This document shows, piece by piece, positions 10,844 through 18,274 of a stretch of DNA of 64,000 bases (the stretch's first letter is position 1; each line of letters starts with the position of its first letter). The notes under the pieces were generated by a model. It saw nothing but the letters and a program-made list of their open reading frames with translations. It was not told where the DNA came from and searched no databases. The DNA is taken from contig JAJTFA010000001.1 of NCBI GenBank assembly GCA_021299635.1, positions 347,842 to 411,841 of the forward strand, in the 5' to 3' direction. Both the position numbers and the translations under genes were made by a program. Source of the stretch: Sphingobacteriales bacterium (GTDB taxonomy: Bacteria; Bacteroidota; Bacteroidia; UKL13-3).

Positions 10844-11395
10844 TTATTTAGAAATGTAAGTGTTTAATAATTCTTGTTTTACTTGTTGCAGTTTGCCCTT
10901 GATGCTGGCATCAAACAAACGGTCTTCCATTTTTACCACAATACCTCCAATTAACTCAGGTTGTACGGTGGTTTTAAGTTCAATGTTTTTACCTGTGCTT
11001 TTGGCAATAAAGTCTTTTACTTCAGCATAAGTTTTTTCATCTAATGCTACAGCAGTTTTAATCTCTGCTCTTGCAATGTTTTTAATCAGATTATACTGGA
11101 TAATAAACGCCTCTGCGATGGCTTTTAAATACATTCCGCGGTTTTTGCGGATGATAATTTGAAAAAAGGCTATGCTATTTACATGCATTGACTTGCCGAA
11201 GATAAGTTTAAGCACGGCAAACTTTTTATCACCAATTATAACCGGACTTTTAAGCGTAGCCTCCAATGCTGGATTTTTTTTCAGCACAGCCAAAAAATCT
11301 TTCATGTCGCCATGAATTTGTTCCAGACTGTTTTGCTCAACACTCAGGTCGATTAAAGCTTTCGCATAACGGATGGCTCCCCTAAATTCCGACAT
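10844..11395 (-). CDS. atpH: F1 ATP synthase delta subunit
   Basis: Peripheral-stalk subunit (183 aa) linking the top of F1 to subunit b. It shows the N-terminal six-helix domain (RYAKALIDLSVEQNSLEQIH) and the conserved C-terminal segment around residues 145-165 (LIGGIVVKMEDRLFDASIKG). It starts 1 nt after atpF, which indicates tight translational linkage. Confidence 0.95.
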   Translation of the reverse strand: MSEFRGAIRYAKALIDLSVEQNSLEQIHGDMKDFLAVLKKNPALEATLKSPVIIGDKKFAVLKLIFGKSMHVNSIAFFQIIIRKNRGMYLKAIAEAFIIQYNLIKNIARAEIKTAVALDEKTYAEVKDFIAKSTGKNIELKTTVQPELIGGIVVKMEDRLFDASIKGKLQQVKQELLNTYISK

Positions 11396-11396
11396 G

Positions 11397-11891
11397 TTAG
11401 TTGAGTGTTATTGATTTTAGGTTTTCGTTTACAAAAGCTTCCTGCTGATTGCGGTCATCCATTTTTTTACGAAGGATTTTCTCTGCCATATCAACAGATA
11501 GCACAGCTACTTGGCTTTTCAATTCATTCATGGCATTTAGTTTAGCTTTTTCAATTGCGTCATTGGCGTTGGCAATGAGTCTGCGTGCCTCATCATCAGC
11601 TGACTTTTTAGCTTGTGCAATGATGCTATCCTTCATTTCTGAAGCTTCTTTTAGCAAACGGTCGCGTTCTTTCCTTGCTTCAGCCAATAATTTTTCATTA
11701 TCTGATTTCAGGGCATCCATTTGCTTGCGCGCATCATCTGCGGCATTCAATGCATTATTAATAGAGTCTTCGCGTTCTCTTATTGATTTTAAAATAGGTT
11801 TCCATGCATATTTGGATAATAACCAAAGCACAATGCTAAAGGTTACTGTCATCCAAAATAAGAGGCCTAAACCCGGTTTAATTAATTCCAT
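11397..11891 (-). CDS. atpF: F0 ATP synthase subunit b
   Basis: Peripheral-stalk subunit b (164 aa). It has one membrane helix near the N-terminus (GLLFWMTVTFSIVLWLLSKY), the conserved WKPILKSIREREDSI, and then a long charged, alanine-rich dimeric coiled coil to about residue 140. A 113-nt gap with a strong hairpin separates it from atpE upstream, the longest gap within the atp genes. It starts at the ATG at 11891. Confidence 0.95.
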   Translation of the reverse strand: MELIKPGLGLLFWMTVTFSIVLWLLSKYAWKPILKSIREREDSINNALNAADDARKQMDALKSDNEKLLAEARKERDRLLKEASEMKDSIIAQAKKSADDEARRLIANANDAIEKAKLNAMNELKSQVAVLSVDMAEKILRKKMDDRNQQEAFVNENLKSITLN

Positions 11892-11950
11892 GGCAGTGCG
11901 TTATATTGTAAATATTGGCTAAATCAGATTCAAAGCTAAAATACATACAG

Positions 11951-11985
11951 GAATACGGATTACCAGGAAATCGGTACCCGTATTC
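11951..11985 (-). other. Intercistronic hairpin between atpE and atpF
   Basis: GAATACGG (11951-11958) pairs with CCGTATTC (11978-11985), and inside it TACC (11961-11964) pairs with GGTA (11973-11976), leaving an 8-nt loop AGGAAATC. The two stems total 12 bp. No T-run follows in the minus direction, so it is not a standard terminator. It may be an RNA-stability or processing element favouring atpE, whose product is needed in many copies per complex; that role is inference. Confidence 0.6.
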
Positions 11986-12004
11986 TTGCATGATGCGCTG
12001 TTGA

Positions 12005-12274
<270 letters not shown>

Positions 12275-12306
12275 TTAGTTGTTATTTGAATTGGATTTTA
12301 ATAATG

Positions 12307-13467
12307 TTAATGTGAATCGTTGTGGTGATGCTCCTCTATGGCCGAACCAAAATAGAGTGATGAGAGCAGGGTGAAAACATAAGCCTGAAGAAATGCTACC
12401 AAAAGCTCAAGAAAACTCATGAAAGTTGTGAAAGCAACTGATAGAACTGACACGCCAAGACCAAGATACTGATTGGCCGCACCAAATATGAATATAAGAG
12501 AGAAGAAACCTAATAGAATGATGTGACCTGCAGTGATATTTGCGAACAAACGTATCATTAACACAATTGGTTTGTTGAACATGCCGATAATTTCAATAGG
12601 TATAAGTAAAATCCATAATGCTTTTGGAACACCCGGAGGTGCGAAAATATGCCCCCAGTAGCTTTTATTGCCGTTAATAGTGGTAATAATAAAGGTGAAC
12701 ATTGCCAGCACAAGTGTAACTGCAATATTCCCTGTAACATTTGCTCCACCCGGGAAAAAAGGAACAAGTCCGAATAAATTATTGATAAAAATAAAGAAGA
12801 ATAAGGTTAGCAGAAAAGGCATAAACTTTTCATATTTATGACCTATAGAAGGTTTTGCTACTTCATCCCTTATGAATATAATGAGCGTTTCTATTGCATT
12901 ATGCAAACCTTTTGGTGCTTTGTTGTTGTTTCTCTTATAATGGCCTGCCACACTAAACATAATCCATAGCAGAAATGCAACAGCTATAAACATAGAGGCT
13001 ACATTTTTAGTAATAGAAAAATCCATGAATTCTGCATGCTCATTTATACTTCCATCTGAATTCAAAGCTACAATTTTGCCATGTTCCAGCTTATAGCCAT
13101 GAATTGTAGCGTGCCCGTGCTCGAATTTGCTGGAAAGGAAAATGTGAAAACCTTTAACATCTTTTAAAATTACAGGCAAAGGAATAGAAAGGTGGGTATG
13201 ACCGATTGTGGCAATGTGCCAATCGTAAGCATCTGCAATATGCTCCATAATTAATTTACCAGCATCTATTTTCTCTTCGGTTTGTTCTACGTGCGTATTC
13301 TGCTCTGCTAAATTTGAGACATCGTGATGAGAAGTAGTGTCATGGTTAGATTCTGCATGATCAGGCGTTGAGGCATTAGCCATTTTAACGCCTGCAAAAG
13401 CAACATAAAAAAATAGGAGAAAAGAGGGGATTAAAATGCTGATTATCTTTTTCTTATTGCTTCGCAT
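12307..13467 (-). CDS. atpB: F0 ATP synthase subunit a (long Bacteroidota form)
   Basis: Stator subunit forming the proton half-channels (386 aa). The membrane core (about residues 150-375) contains the essential arginine in MIRLFANITAGH and the final helices FLELLVAFLQAYVFTLLSSLYF. It is preceded by a signal-peptide-like segment (IISILIPSFLLFFYVAFAG) and a roughly 110-residue His/Glu-rich extramembrane region, an extension seen in Bacteroidota AtpB. I chose ATG 13467 (MRSNKKK) because it gives a clean signal sequence; an in-frame start at 13524 is possible but lies deep in the upstream gene. It overlaps the AtpI-like gene by 14 nt. Confidence 0.93.
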   Translation of the reverse strand: MRSNKKKIISILIPSFLLFFYVAFAGVKMANASTPDHAESNHDTTSHHDVSNLAEQNTHVEQTEEKIDAGKLIMEHIADAYDWHIATIGHTHLSIPLPVILKDVKGFHIFLSSKFEHGHATIHGYKLEHGKIVALNSDGSINEHAEFMDFSITKNVASMFIAVAFLLWIMFSVAGHYKRNNNKAPKGLHNAIETLIIFIRDEVAKPSIGHKYEKFMPFLLTLFFFIFINNLFGLVPFFPGGANVTGNIAVTLVLAMFTFIITTINGNKSYWGHIFAPPGVPKALWILLIPIEIIGMFNKPIVLMIRLFANITAGHIILLGFFSLIFIFGAANQYLGLGVSVLSVAFTTFMSFLELLVAFLQAYVFTLLSSLYFGSAIEEHHHNDSH

Positions 13468-13873
13468 CAATAGTCGGTTTTTTTGAATCGGGGCGCAAGT
13501 TAACCATAACGAAATAAATTTCAAAAGATGTGAATAATAAATACATCAAAAGATAACCTGCGATGAATGGAAGCTCTTTATGTGGGCTGAATAATAGATA
13601 GATAAGTAACGGGAATAGTGAAAAAATAATTCGGATACCCACAGCACTGTATACCCTTGTGATAAAAGTTTTATTATCTTTCTTAACAGAGGAATGGGTG
13701 ATACGAAAAGTGGTATATGAAAGCAGCAGGTAATATAATAATGCAAGCCAAATAAGATTATTTAATTCAAAATATTGTTGGCCATTTTGAAGTAAGCCAA
13801 TTGCACATGCGCAGCATATGGTTATAAAAAGTAGCGCTTTGGTAAAATGTTTAACTGATTGCGGACTTGTCAT
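13454..13873 (-). CDS. AtpI-like membrane protein
   Basis: Small hydrophobic protein (139 aa) with four likely membrane helices (KALLFITICCACAIGLL, LIWLALLYYLLLSY, IIFSLFPLLIYLLF, FIAGYLLMYLLFTSFEIYFV). Its place directly before atpB and its topology fit the AtpI-type ATP synthase accessory proteins, though sequence similarity alone would not prove this. The start at 13873 (MTSPQSVKHF) is fixed by the perfect -7 box TACATTTG 8 nt upstream; a longer frame to 14077 would run through that promoter. Confidence 0.7.
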   Translation of the reverse strand: MTSPQSVKHFTKALLFITICCACAIGLLQNGQQYFELNNLIWLALLYYLLLSYTTFRITHSSVKKDNKTFITRVYSAVGIRIIFSLFPLLIYLLFSPHKELPFIAGYLLMYLLFTSFEIYFVMVNLRPDSKKPTIDAKQ

Positions 13874-13881
13874 TAGGCGTG

Positions 13882-13889
13882 CAAATGTA
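13882..13889 (-). promoter_or_regulatory. -7 promoter box before the AtpI-like gene
   Basis: Minus-strand TACATTTG, a perfect TAnnTTTG, ending 8 nt before the ATG at 13873. It would let the atp genes be transcribed independently of the M23/bactofilin genes upstream. No TTG is at the ideal distance. Confidence 0.55.
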
Positions 13890-13940
13890 ATCAAATAGTT
13901 TAGGTTTGATTCATGCAAGATTACTCCAGTGGCTGTGCCG

Positions 13941-14153
13941 CTATTTTTTAAGAAATTCTTTGATTGTGATGAATACAGAAGCGAATACAGAAAACAATGC
14001 ACCGCACAAAGTAAAAACAGGAAATGTGAGTTGCAGGTATTTATCCAGACATTTGCCGCCCAAAGTACCGCCCACAATCATTGCTATCATTTGTGCCGCA
14101 ATGTTGGAATAACGGAGAATATTATTGAAGCGCTTGTTTGGTTGATTGGTCAA
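13941..14153 (-). CDS. AtpZ-like ATP synthase accessory protein
   Basis: Small protein (70 aa) with two membrane helices (AAQMIAMIVGGTLGGKCLDK and FTLCGALFSVFASVFITIKEF). The Gly-rich first helix followed by a short charged turn is the AtpZ/AtpI pattern; AtpZ forms a magnesium/calcium transporter with AtpI in some bacteria. The first 32 nt overlap the 3' end of the bactofilin gene in another frame, implying translational coupling. It lies 67 nt before the AtpI-like gene. Confidence 0.75.
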   Translation of the reverse strand: MTNQPNKRFNNILRYSNIAAQMIAMIVGGTLGGKCLDKYLQLTFPVFTLCGALFSVFASVFITIKEFLKK

Positions 14154-14568
14154 AAGTTTTAGCTGCTGTTTGCTCTTCGTTTACTATTTTCTTGAGGCTG
14201 TTTTTGCCATCTTTCATGGCGCATTTGCCATTAAATTCAGCACCTGCCTCAATAATTAATTTATTAGAAACAATATCACCATTAATACTTGCGGTAGCCT
14301 TTACGGTAAGTAGTTCGCTTACAAAAATATTACCGTTAACCTCACCTGAGATCTCTACATTAGCGGCTTTGATATCGCCTTCAATACGGCAGGTTGGCCC
14401 TAAAACCAAGCGGGCTTTTGATGATATATAGCCTTTAACAGTGCCGTCAATGCGCATATCGCCTTCAGAACTTAAATCACCCAAAATGGTGGTACCTGCA
14501 TTAATAATGTTCAAATTACTCGGGTTGAATACCGGACCATTATTTTTGTTTGCGTTAAACATTGCCAT
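14122..14568 (-). CDS. Bactofilin
   Basis: Polymer-forming cytoskeletal protein (148 aa). The core (about residues 20-115) is a repeated short-strand beta-helix with regularly spaced hydrophobics and glycines: GDMRIDGTVKGYIS, RIEGDIKAANVEISGEVNGN, ASINGDIVSNKLIIEAGAEF. The tails are unstructured and charged. Bactofilins organise envelope enzymes, often an M23 peptidase encoded next door, as here: the M23 gene ends 9 nt upstream. A second ATG two codons in is an alternative start. Confidence 0.92.
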   Translation of the reverse strand: MAMFNANKNNGPVFNPSNLNIINAGTTILGDLSSEGDMRIDGTVKGYISSKARLVLGPTCRIEGDIKAANVEISGEVNGNIFVSELLTVKATASINGDIVSNKLIIEAGAEFNGKCAMKDGKNSLKKIVNEEQTAAKTFDQSTKQALQ

Positions 14569-14577
14569 CGTTTTAAA

Positions 14578-15447
14578 TTAATTAAAGTTAATATAATCCT
14601 CCGGGTTGGTAGGTTTCCCGTTTACCCAAATTTCGAAGTGCAGATGAGGACCTGTTGTAAGCTCTCCGGTGTTTCCTACTACAGCCACCGGCTCGCCTGC
14701 ATTTACAAACATACCAACTTTTTTTAATAAAACAGCATTATGCTTATAAATGGATAACAAGTTGTTTCTGTGTTGAATAGCTAAAATATTTCCGGTTTCT
14801 GGTGTCCAGGTGCTCAGAACCACCCTGCCTTCAGAAATGGCTTTTACCGGTTCGTTTTGTTTGGTAACCACATCTACCGCATAATGCCCTTCAGTGGCAT
14901 TATAATTTTCTGTAACCACACCTTTGACGGGAGCAAAATAATGTGCAGCATTAATGGCCTGAGAAATTTCGCTTAATTGCTCCAACGCATCTTTATTATC
15001 TGCCTGTTCAAACTCTTTCTGAAGCTGCTGCTCAAGCTTGCCAGCTCCTCCGGGTATGTTCTCGGATGTTTTTTTACTACCTTCCTGCATCATGGCTGTA
15101 TCAGCGTATTCAACGCGATCATGCATAATATTCAGTAAATTTTTATAGTATATTTCTTTATCCATAAGTGCTTTTTCAAGCGAATCGACACGCAGATTTG
15201 CCCATTTGGCCAATTGAATGGTTCGTGTATCGGTATATCCGGGTATGTATTCTCTTATTGGAGTAAAAACGATCAGCGTAATGATAATGGAAGCAAAGAA
15301 TACCAGAAAAGAGCTGAATGCTACAAATACATTCATAGGTGTAAGGCTAAGCGAGAATTTCTCCTCAAACGTACTGTCGTTGATGATAACAAGTTTAAAC
15401 TTGCTTTTAAGTTTATGTATGAGTTTCTTTCTCGGCTTATTGCTCAT
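14578..15447 (-). CDS. Membrane-anchored M23 peptidase
   Basis: Predicted peptidoglycan endopeptidase (289 aa) facing the periplasm. It has a basic cytoplasmic N-terminus (KPRKKLIHKLKSKFK), one membrane helix near residues 38-60 (FVAFSSFLVFFASIIITLIV), a helical/coiled-coil stretch, and a C-terminal LytM domain. The zinc motif is complete: H-x3-D in GHYAVD and HxH in TGPHLHFEIW. The ATG at 15447 was preferred to the longer frame at 15579 because it starts 48 nt after a -7 box and matches the short cytoplasmic tail of such proteins. It pairs with the adjacent bactofilin. Confidence 0.9.
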   Translation of the reverse strand: MSNKPRKKLIHKLKSKFKLVIINDSTFEEKFSLSLTPMNVFVAFSSFLVFFASIIITLIVFTPIREYIPGYTDTRTIQLAKWANLRVDSLEKALMDKEIYYKNLLNIMHDRVEYADTAMMQEGSKKTSENIPGGAGKLEQQLQKEFEQADNKDALEQLSEISQAINAAHYFAPVKGVVTENYNATEGHYAVDVVTKQNEPVKAISEGRVVLSTWTPETGNILAIQHRNNLLSIYKHNAVLLKKVGMFVNAGEPVAVVGNTGELTTGPHLHFEIWVNGKPTNPEDYINFN

Positions 15448-15460
15448 ATGATTTATGATT

Positions 15461-15489
15461 TTGTAGTTAGGCGCAATAAAATAATTTTG
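15461..15489 (+). promoter_or_regulatory. Promoter of the porW/sprE operon
   Basis: TTG (15461-15463), an 18-nt spacer and a perfect -7 box TAATTTTG (15482-15489). Transcription would start near 15495, about 40 nt before the TTG start codon of the TPR lipoprotein gene. Confidence 0.6.
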
Positions 15490-15495
15490 TGCTTT

Positions 15496-15503
15496 CAAAG
15501 TTA
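15496..15503 (-). promoter_or_regulatory. -7 box of the M23-bactofilin-atp cluster
   Basis: Minus-strand TAACTTTG, a perfect TAnnTTTG, 48 nt before the M23 ATG at 15447. No TTG is visible at 19-21 nt. It lies back to back with the plus-strand promoter of the TPR lipoprotein gene. Confidence 0.5.
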
Positions 15504-15535
15504 AGTATTCATCCCGTATCTGTTTAATTAAAGCG

Positions 15536-18274
15536 TTGCAAAGATTAAAAATCATACTTTTTCTACTTCCGGTAATCATTACGCTGGCATGTAACCCAAC
15601 GCGTAACCGCAGAATTAACAGAGAGTGGCATACGCTTACCGGTCATTACAATGTGTATTTCAATGGTGAGCAAAAACTGCTGGATGCTACCGATGCCTTG
15701 CAAAAGGCGCACAAGGATGATTTCTCCAGAATACTGGACGTTTTTCCCTATGCCGATGAGGCATCAGCAAAAGGCAATAGCGGGCTTTTTGATGAGGCCA
15801 TGAAAAAGGCCTCACTATCTATTCAAAACCACACCGTTGGCCGATACACGGACGACAGTTACCTACTCATGGGTAAATCGCATTATTTTAAGCGAGATTA
15901 TTATGCAGCGCTTGAAGTATTTCAGTACATCAACTCTAAGTATAAGAATGATGGTCTGCGGCCATTATCTACTGCTTGGATTTGCAAATGTTACAATGGA
16001 CTTAAGAAAGTTGATGAAGCAGAGGCTGTGATGGGCTTATTGTTAAGTGAGGTAGGGCCAAAATCTTCCAAAGGCAAGGAAATAAAGCCTTCCCTTATGA
16101 AACGTATTTTCAGAGTGGTGCCAAAAGATCACTACAAAGAAATTTATGCAACTGCAGCCGATATTTCCATAAAACAGGATAAGTATGCCCGCGGGGTTGA
16201 ATACATGCAGAAGGCTCTAGGCTTTTCTGATAGCAAGCCTGATAAAATCAGGTACACCTTTATCATCGCACAACTTTACCAGGTTATGGACAGCATGGCT
16301 CTGTCAAAAAAATATTTTACAAAAATACTGGGTATGCTGGCACCTTATGATTTTGAATTTAATGCTATTCTCAGCATATCCAAAGTATATGATGCAAATG
16401 ATAAAGCATCAGTTAAAAAAATCAGGCGTTCTCTTAAACGTATGTTAAGAGATGATAAGAATGACGGGTTGTATGATCAGATCCATTATGAGTTGGGAAA
16501 TCTGGAATACAAACAAAAAAATACTCCGGAGGCTATTAGGCAATATCAGTTCTCTGTGGCAAAAAGTAAAAGCAACAATTATCAAAAAGCAATGTCATAC
16601 TTAGCACTTGGTAATTTGTATCTCGATATCCCGGATTATAAACTGGCACAGGCATACTATGATAGCACTGCAACAACATTGCCATCAACCTACAAAAACT
16701 ATCAGAAAATTATTGATAAGAAAAATGTTTTATCTGAGTTGATAAGTAACTATGTGATTATTGAAACAGAAGATAGTTTGCAACGCTTGTCTAAACTTAG
16801 CAGGAATGAGCTTGAGAAAAAAATAGATCAGTGGATTGCCGCTAAGAAAATTGCTGATGAAGCCAAGGCAAAGGCAGAAAAGGTAAGAAAAAGCAATGAA
16901 GAATCGCTTAGGTTAAACCAGAATGCTGGAGGCAATACCAATATCAACAATAATATGGGAGGCTCCGGTGCGCAGTGGTATTTTTATAATGCAGGATTAA
17001 TAGCATCAGGTCGTGCAGATTTTTTTAGTGCAAAGAAATGGGGTAACAGAACCAATGAAGATTTTTGGCGTTATAGCGCCAAAGAAAAACCCAAGAAGGA
17101 AGGGGATGAAACAACAGATATAAAACAACCTGTAGACTCTGCTCAGAAAGGGGATGCTGCTACTTCTAAAAACCCAGGCAAAGAGCATCAGGCTGATGCC
17201 GGAGAATCTAAAATAGAGATTGCTGCTGACCGTGCCGAATGGATTAAAAATGTACCTGCCAGTGAGGAAGATTTTAAACGCTCCATGCAACGTTCAGTAG
17301 AGGCACACTTTGCCATTGGGGTAGTGTACGATGAAAAAATACTGGATTACAAGGAAGCCATTAAAGCTTATGAGCTGCTTAATACCAAATTTATCAATAA
17401 TACTTTTGAGCCGGAGGCACTTTATCGCTTGTATAAAGATTATACTAAACTTTCACAACCCACAAAAGCTGCTGAGGTTAGGGTACAGCTAATTGATAAA
17501 TATCCGGAAAGCCCCTTTGCACTTATTTTGCAAAACAAGGCCATTGCCAATACCGAGAATGAAACCAATAAGGAAGTATTAGCCATGTATGAGCAGTTAT
17601 ATGATGCCTTTAATAAAGGAGAATATATGCTAGTAAAAATACTGAAACATGAAGCAGATAAAAAGTATAATGGCAATCGTATTCAGGCTAAATTTGATTT
17701 GCTGTATGCAATGGCAATTGGTAAAACAGATTCAGTTCAGGTGTTTAAACGTAATCTTGAAGAAATAGTGGCTGCTTATCCTAAGACTGCGGAAGCTGAG
17801 CGGGCCAAGCTCATACTGGATTATATGAAAAAACAGCAGGCTGTAGCTTTGCCTGATTCAATGAAGCAGGAGGCTGAACCAGATTTTGTAGTAGAAGAAG
17901 CCGGGCAGCAATATTATTATGTTTTTGCAACCAAGGCAGATAAGGCTGATATGAATGAAGTGGTAGCAAAGGTAACCAAATACAATGACGAGTTCTATCA
18001 GTTTGATAACCTTCGTGCAAATACGTATGTAGCTAATGATGGGTATCAGTTATTACTGGTAAGGCAATTCAAGGAACTTAAACTTGGAATAGATTATTTT
18101 AAATCCGCTGAAACACGATCATTGGTAAAAAAATTTCTAGGCTTTGACGGAACTTATTTAAACTTTGTAATCAGTGTAAATAATTTCAAAAAGATGATGA
18201 AAGAAAGTAAATTAGATGCCTACCAAAAATTATATACCGATTATACTCAGAAACTAAACGCACAAAAACCGTGA
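15536..18274 (+). CDS. porW: TPR lipoprotein PorW/SprE, type IX secretion and gliding
   Basis: Large lipoprotein (912 aa) matching PorW/SprE, a tetratricopeptide lipoprotein needed for type IX secretion. A lipoprotein signal is clear: IILFLLPVIITLAC with the modified Cys at about residue 19. The family opening EWHTLTGHYNVYFNGEQKLL follows, then TPR-like helix pairs over about residues 90-400 and again 590-770, separated by a low-complexity charged region (about 440-560) rich in Lys, Asn and Gly. The start is TTG 15536: an in-frame stop lies four codons upstream and no ATG gives the signal peptide. It overlaps the next gene's GTG by 4 nt. Confidence 0.82.
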   Translation: MQRLKIILFLLPVIITLACNPTRNRRINREWHTLTGHYNVYFNGEQKLLDATDALQKAHKDDFSRILDVFPYADEASAKGNSGLFDEAMKKASLSIQNHTVGRYTDDSYLLMGKSHYFKRDYYAALEVFQYINSKYKNDGLRPLSTAWICKCYNGLKKVDEAEAVMGLLLSEVGPKSSKGKEIKPSLMKRIFRVVPKDHYKEIYATAADISIKQDKYARGVEYMQKALGFSDSKPDKIRYTFIIAQLYQVMDSMALSKKYFTKILGMLAPYDFEFNAILSISKVYDANDKASVKKIRRSLKRMLRDDKNDGLYDQIHYELGNLEYKQKNTPEAIRQYQFSVAKSKSNNYQKAMSYLALGNLYLDIPDYKLAQAYYDSTATTLPSTYKNYQKIIDKKNVLSELISNYVIIETEDSLQRLSKLSRNELEKKIDQWIAAKKIADEAKAKAEKVRKSNEESLRLNQNAGGNTNINNNMGGSGAQWYFYNAGLIASGRADFFSAKKWGNRTNEDFWRYSAKEKPKKEGDETTDIKQPVDSAQKGDAATSKNPGKEHQADAGESKIEIAADRAEWIKNVPASEEDFKRSMQRSVEAHFAIGVVYDEKILDYKEAIKAYELLNTKFINNTFEPEALYRLYKDYTKLSQPTKAAEVRVQLIDKYPESPFALILQNKAIANTENETNKEVLAMYEQLYDAFNKGEYMLVKILKHEADKKYNGNRIQAKFDLLYAMAIGKTDSVQVFKRNLEEIVAAYPKTAEAERAKLILDYMKKQQAVALPDSMKQEAEPDFVVEEAGQQYYYVFATKADKADMNEVVAKVTKYNDEFYQFDNLRANTYVANDGYQLLLVRQFKELKLGIDYFKSAETRSLVKKFLGFDGTYLNFVISVNNFKKMMKESKLDAYQKLYTDYTQKLNAQKP

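Noticed and set aside
13454-14077. 207-codon version of the AtpI-like protein starting at 14077
   Set aside because: It would overlap most of AtpZ in another frame and span the -7 box at 13882-13889.
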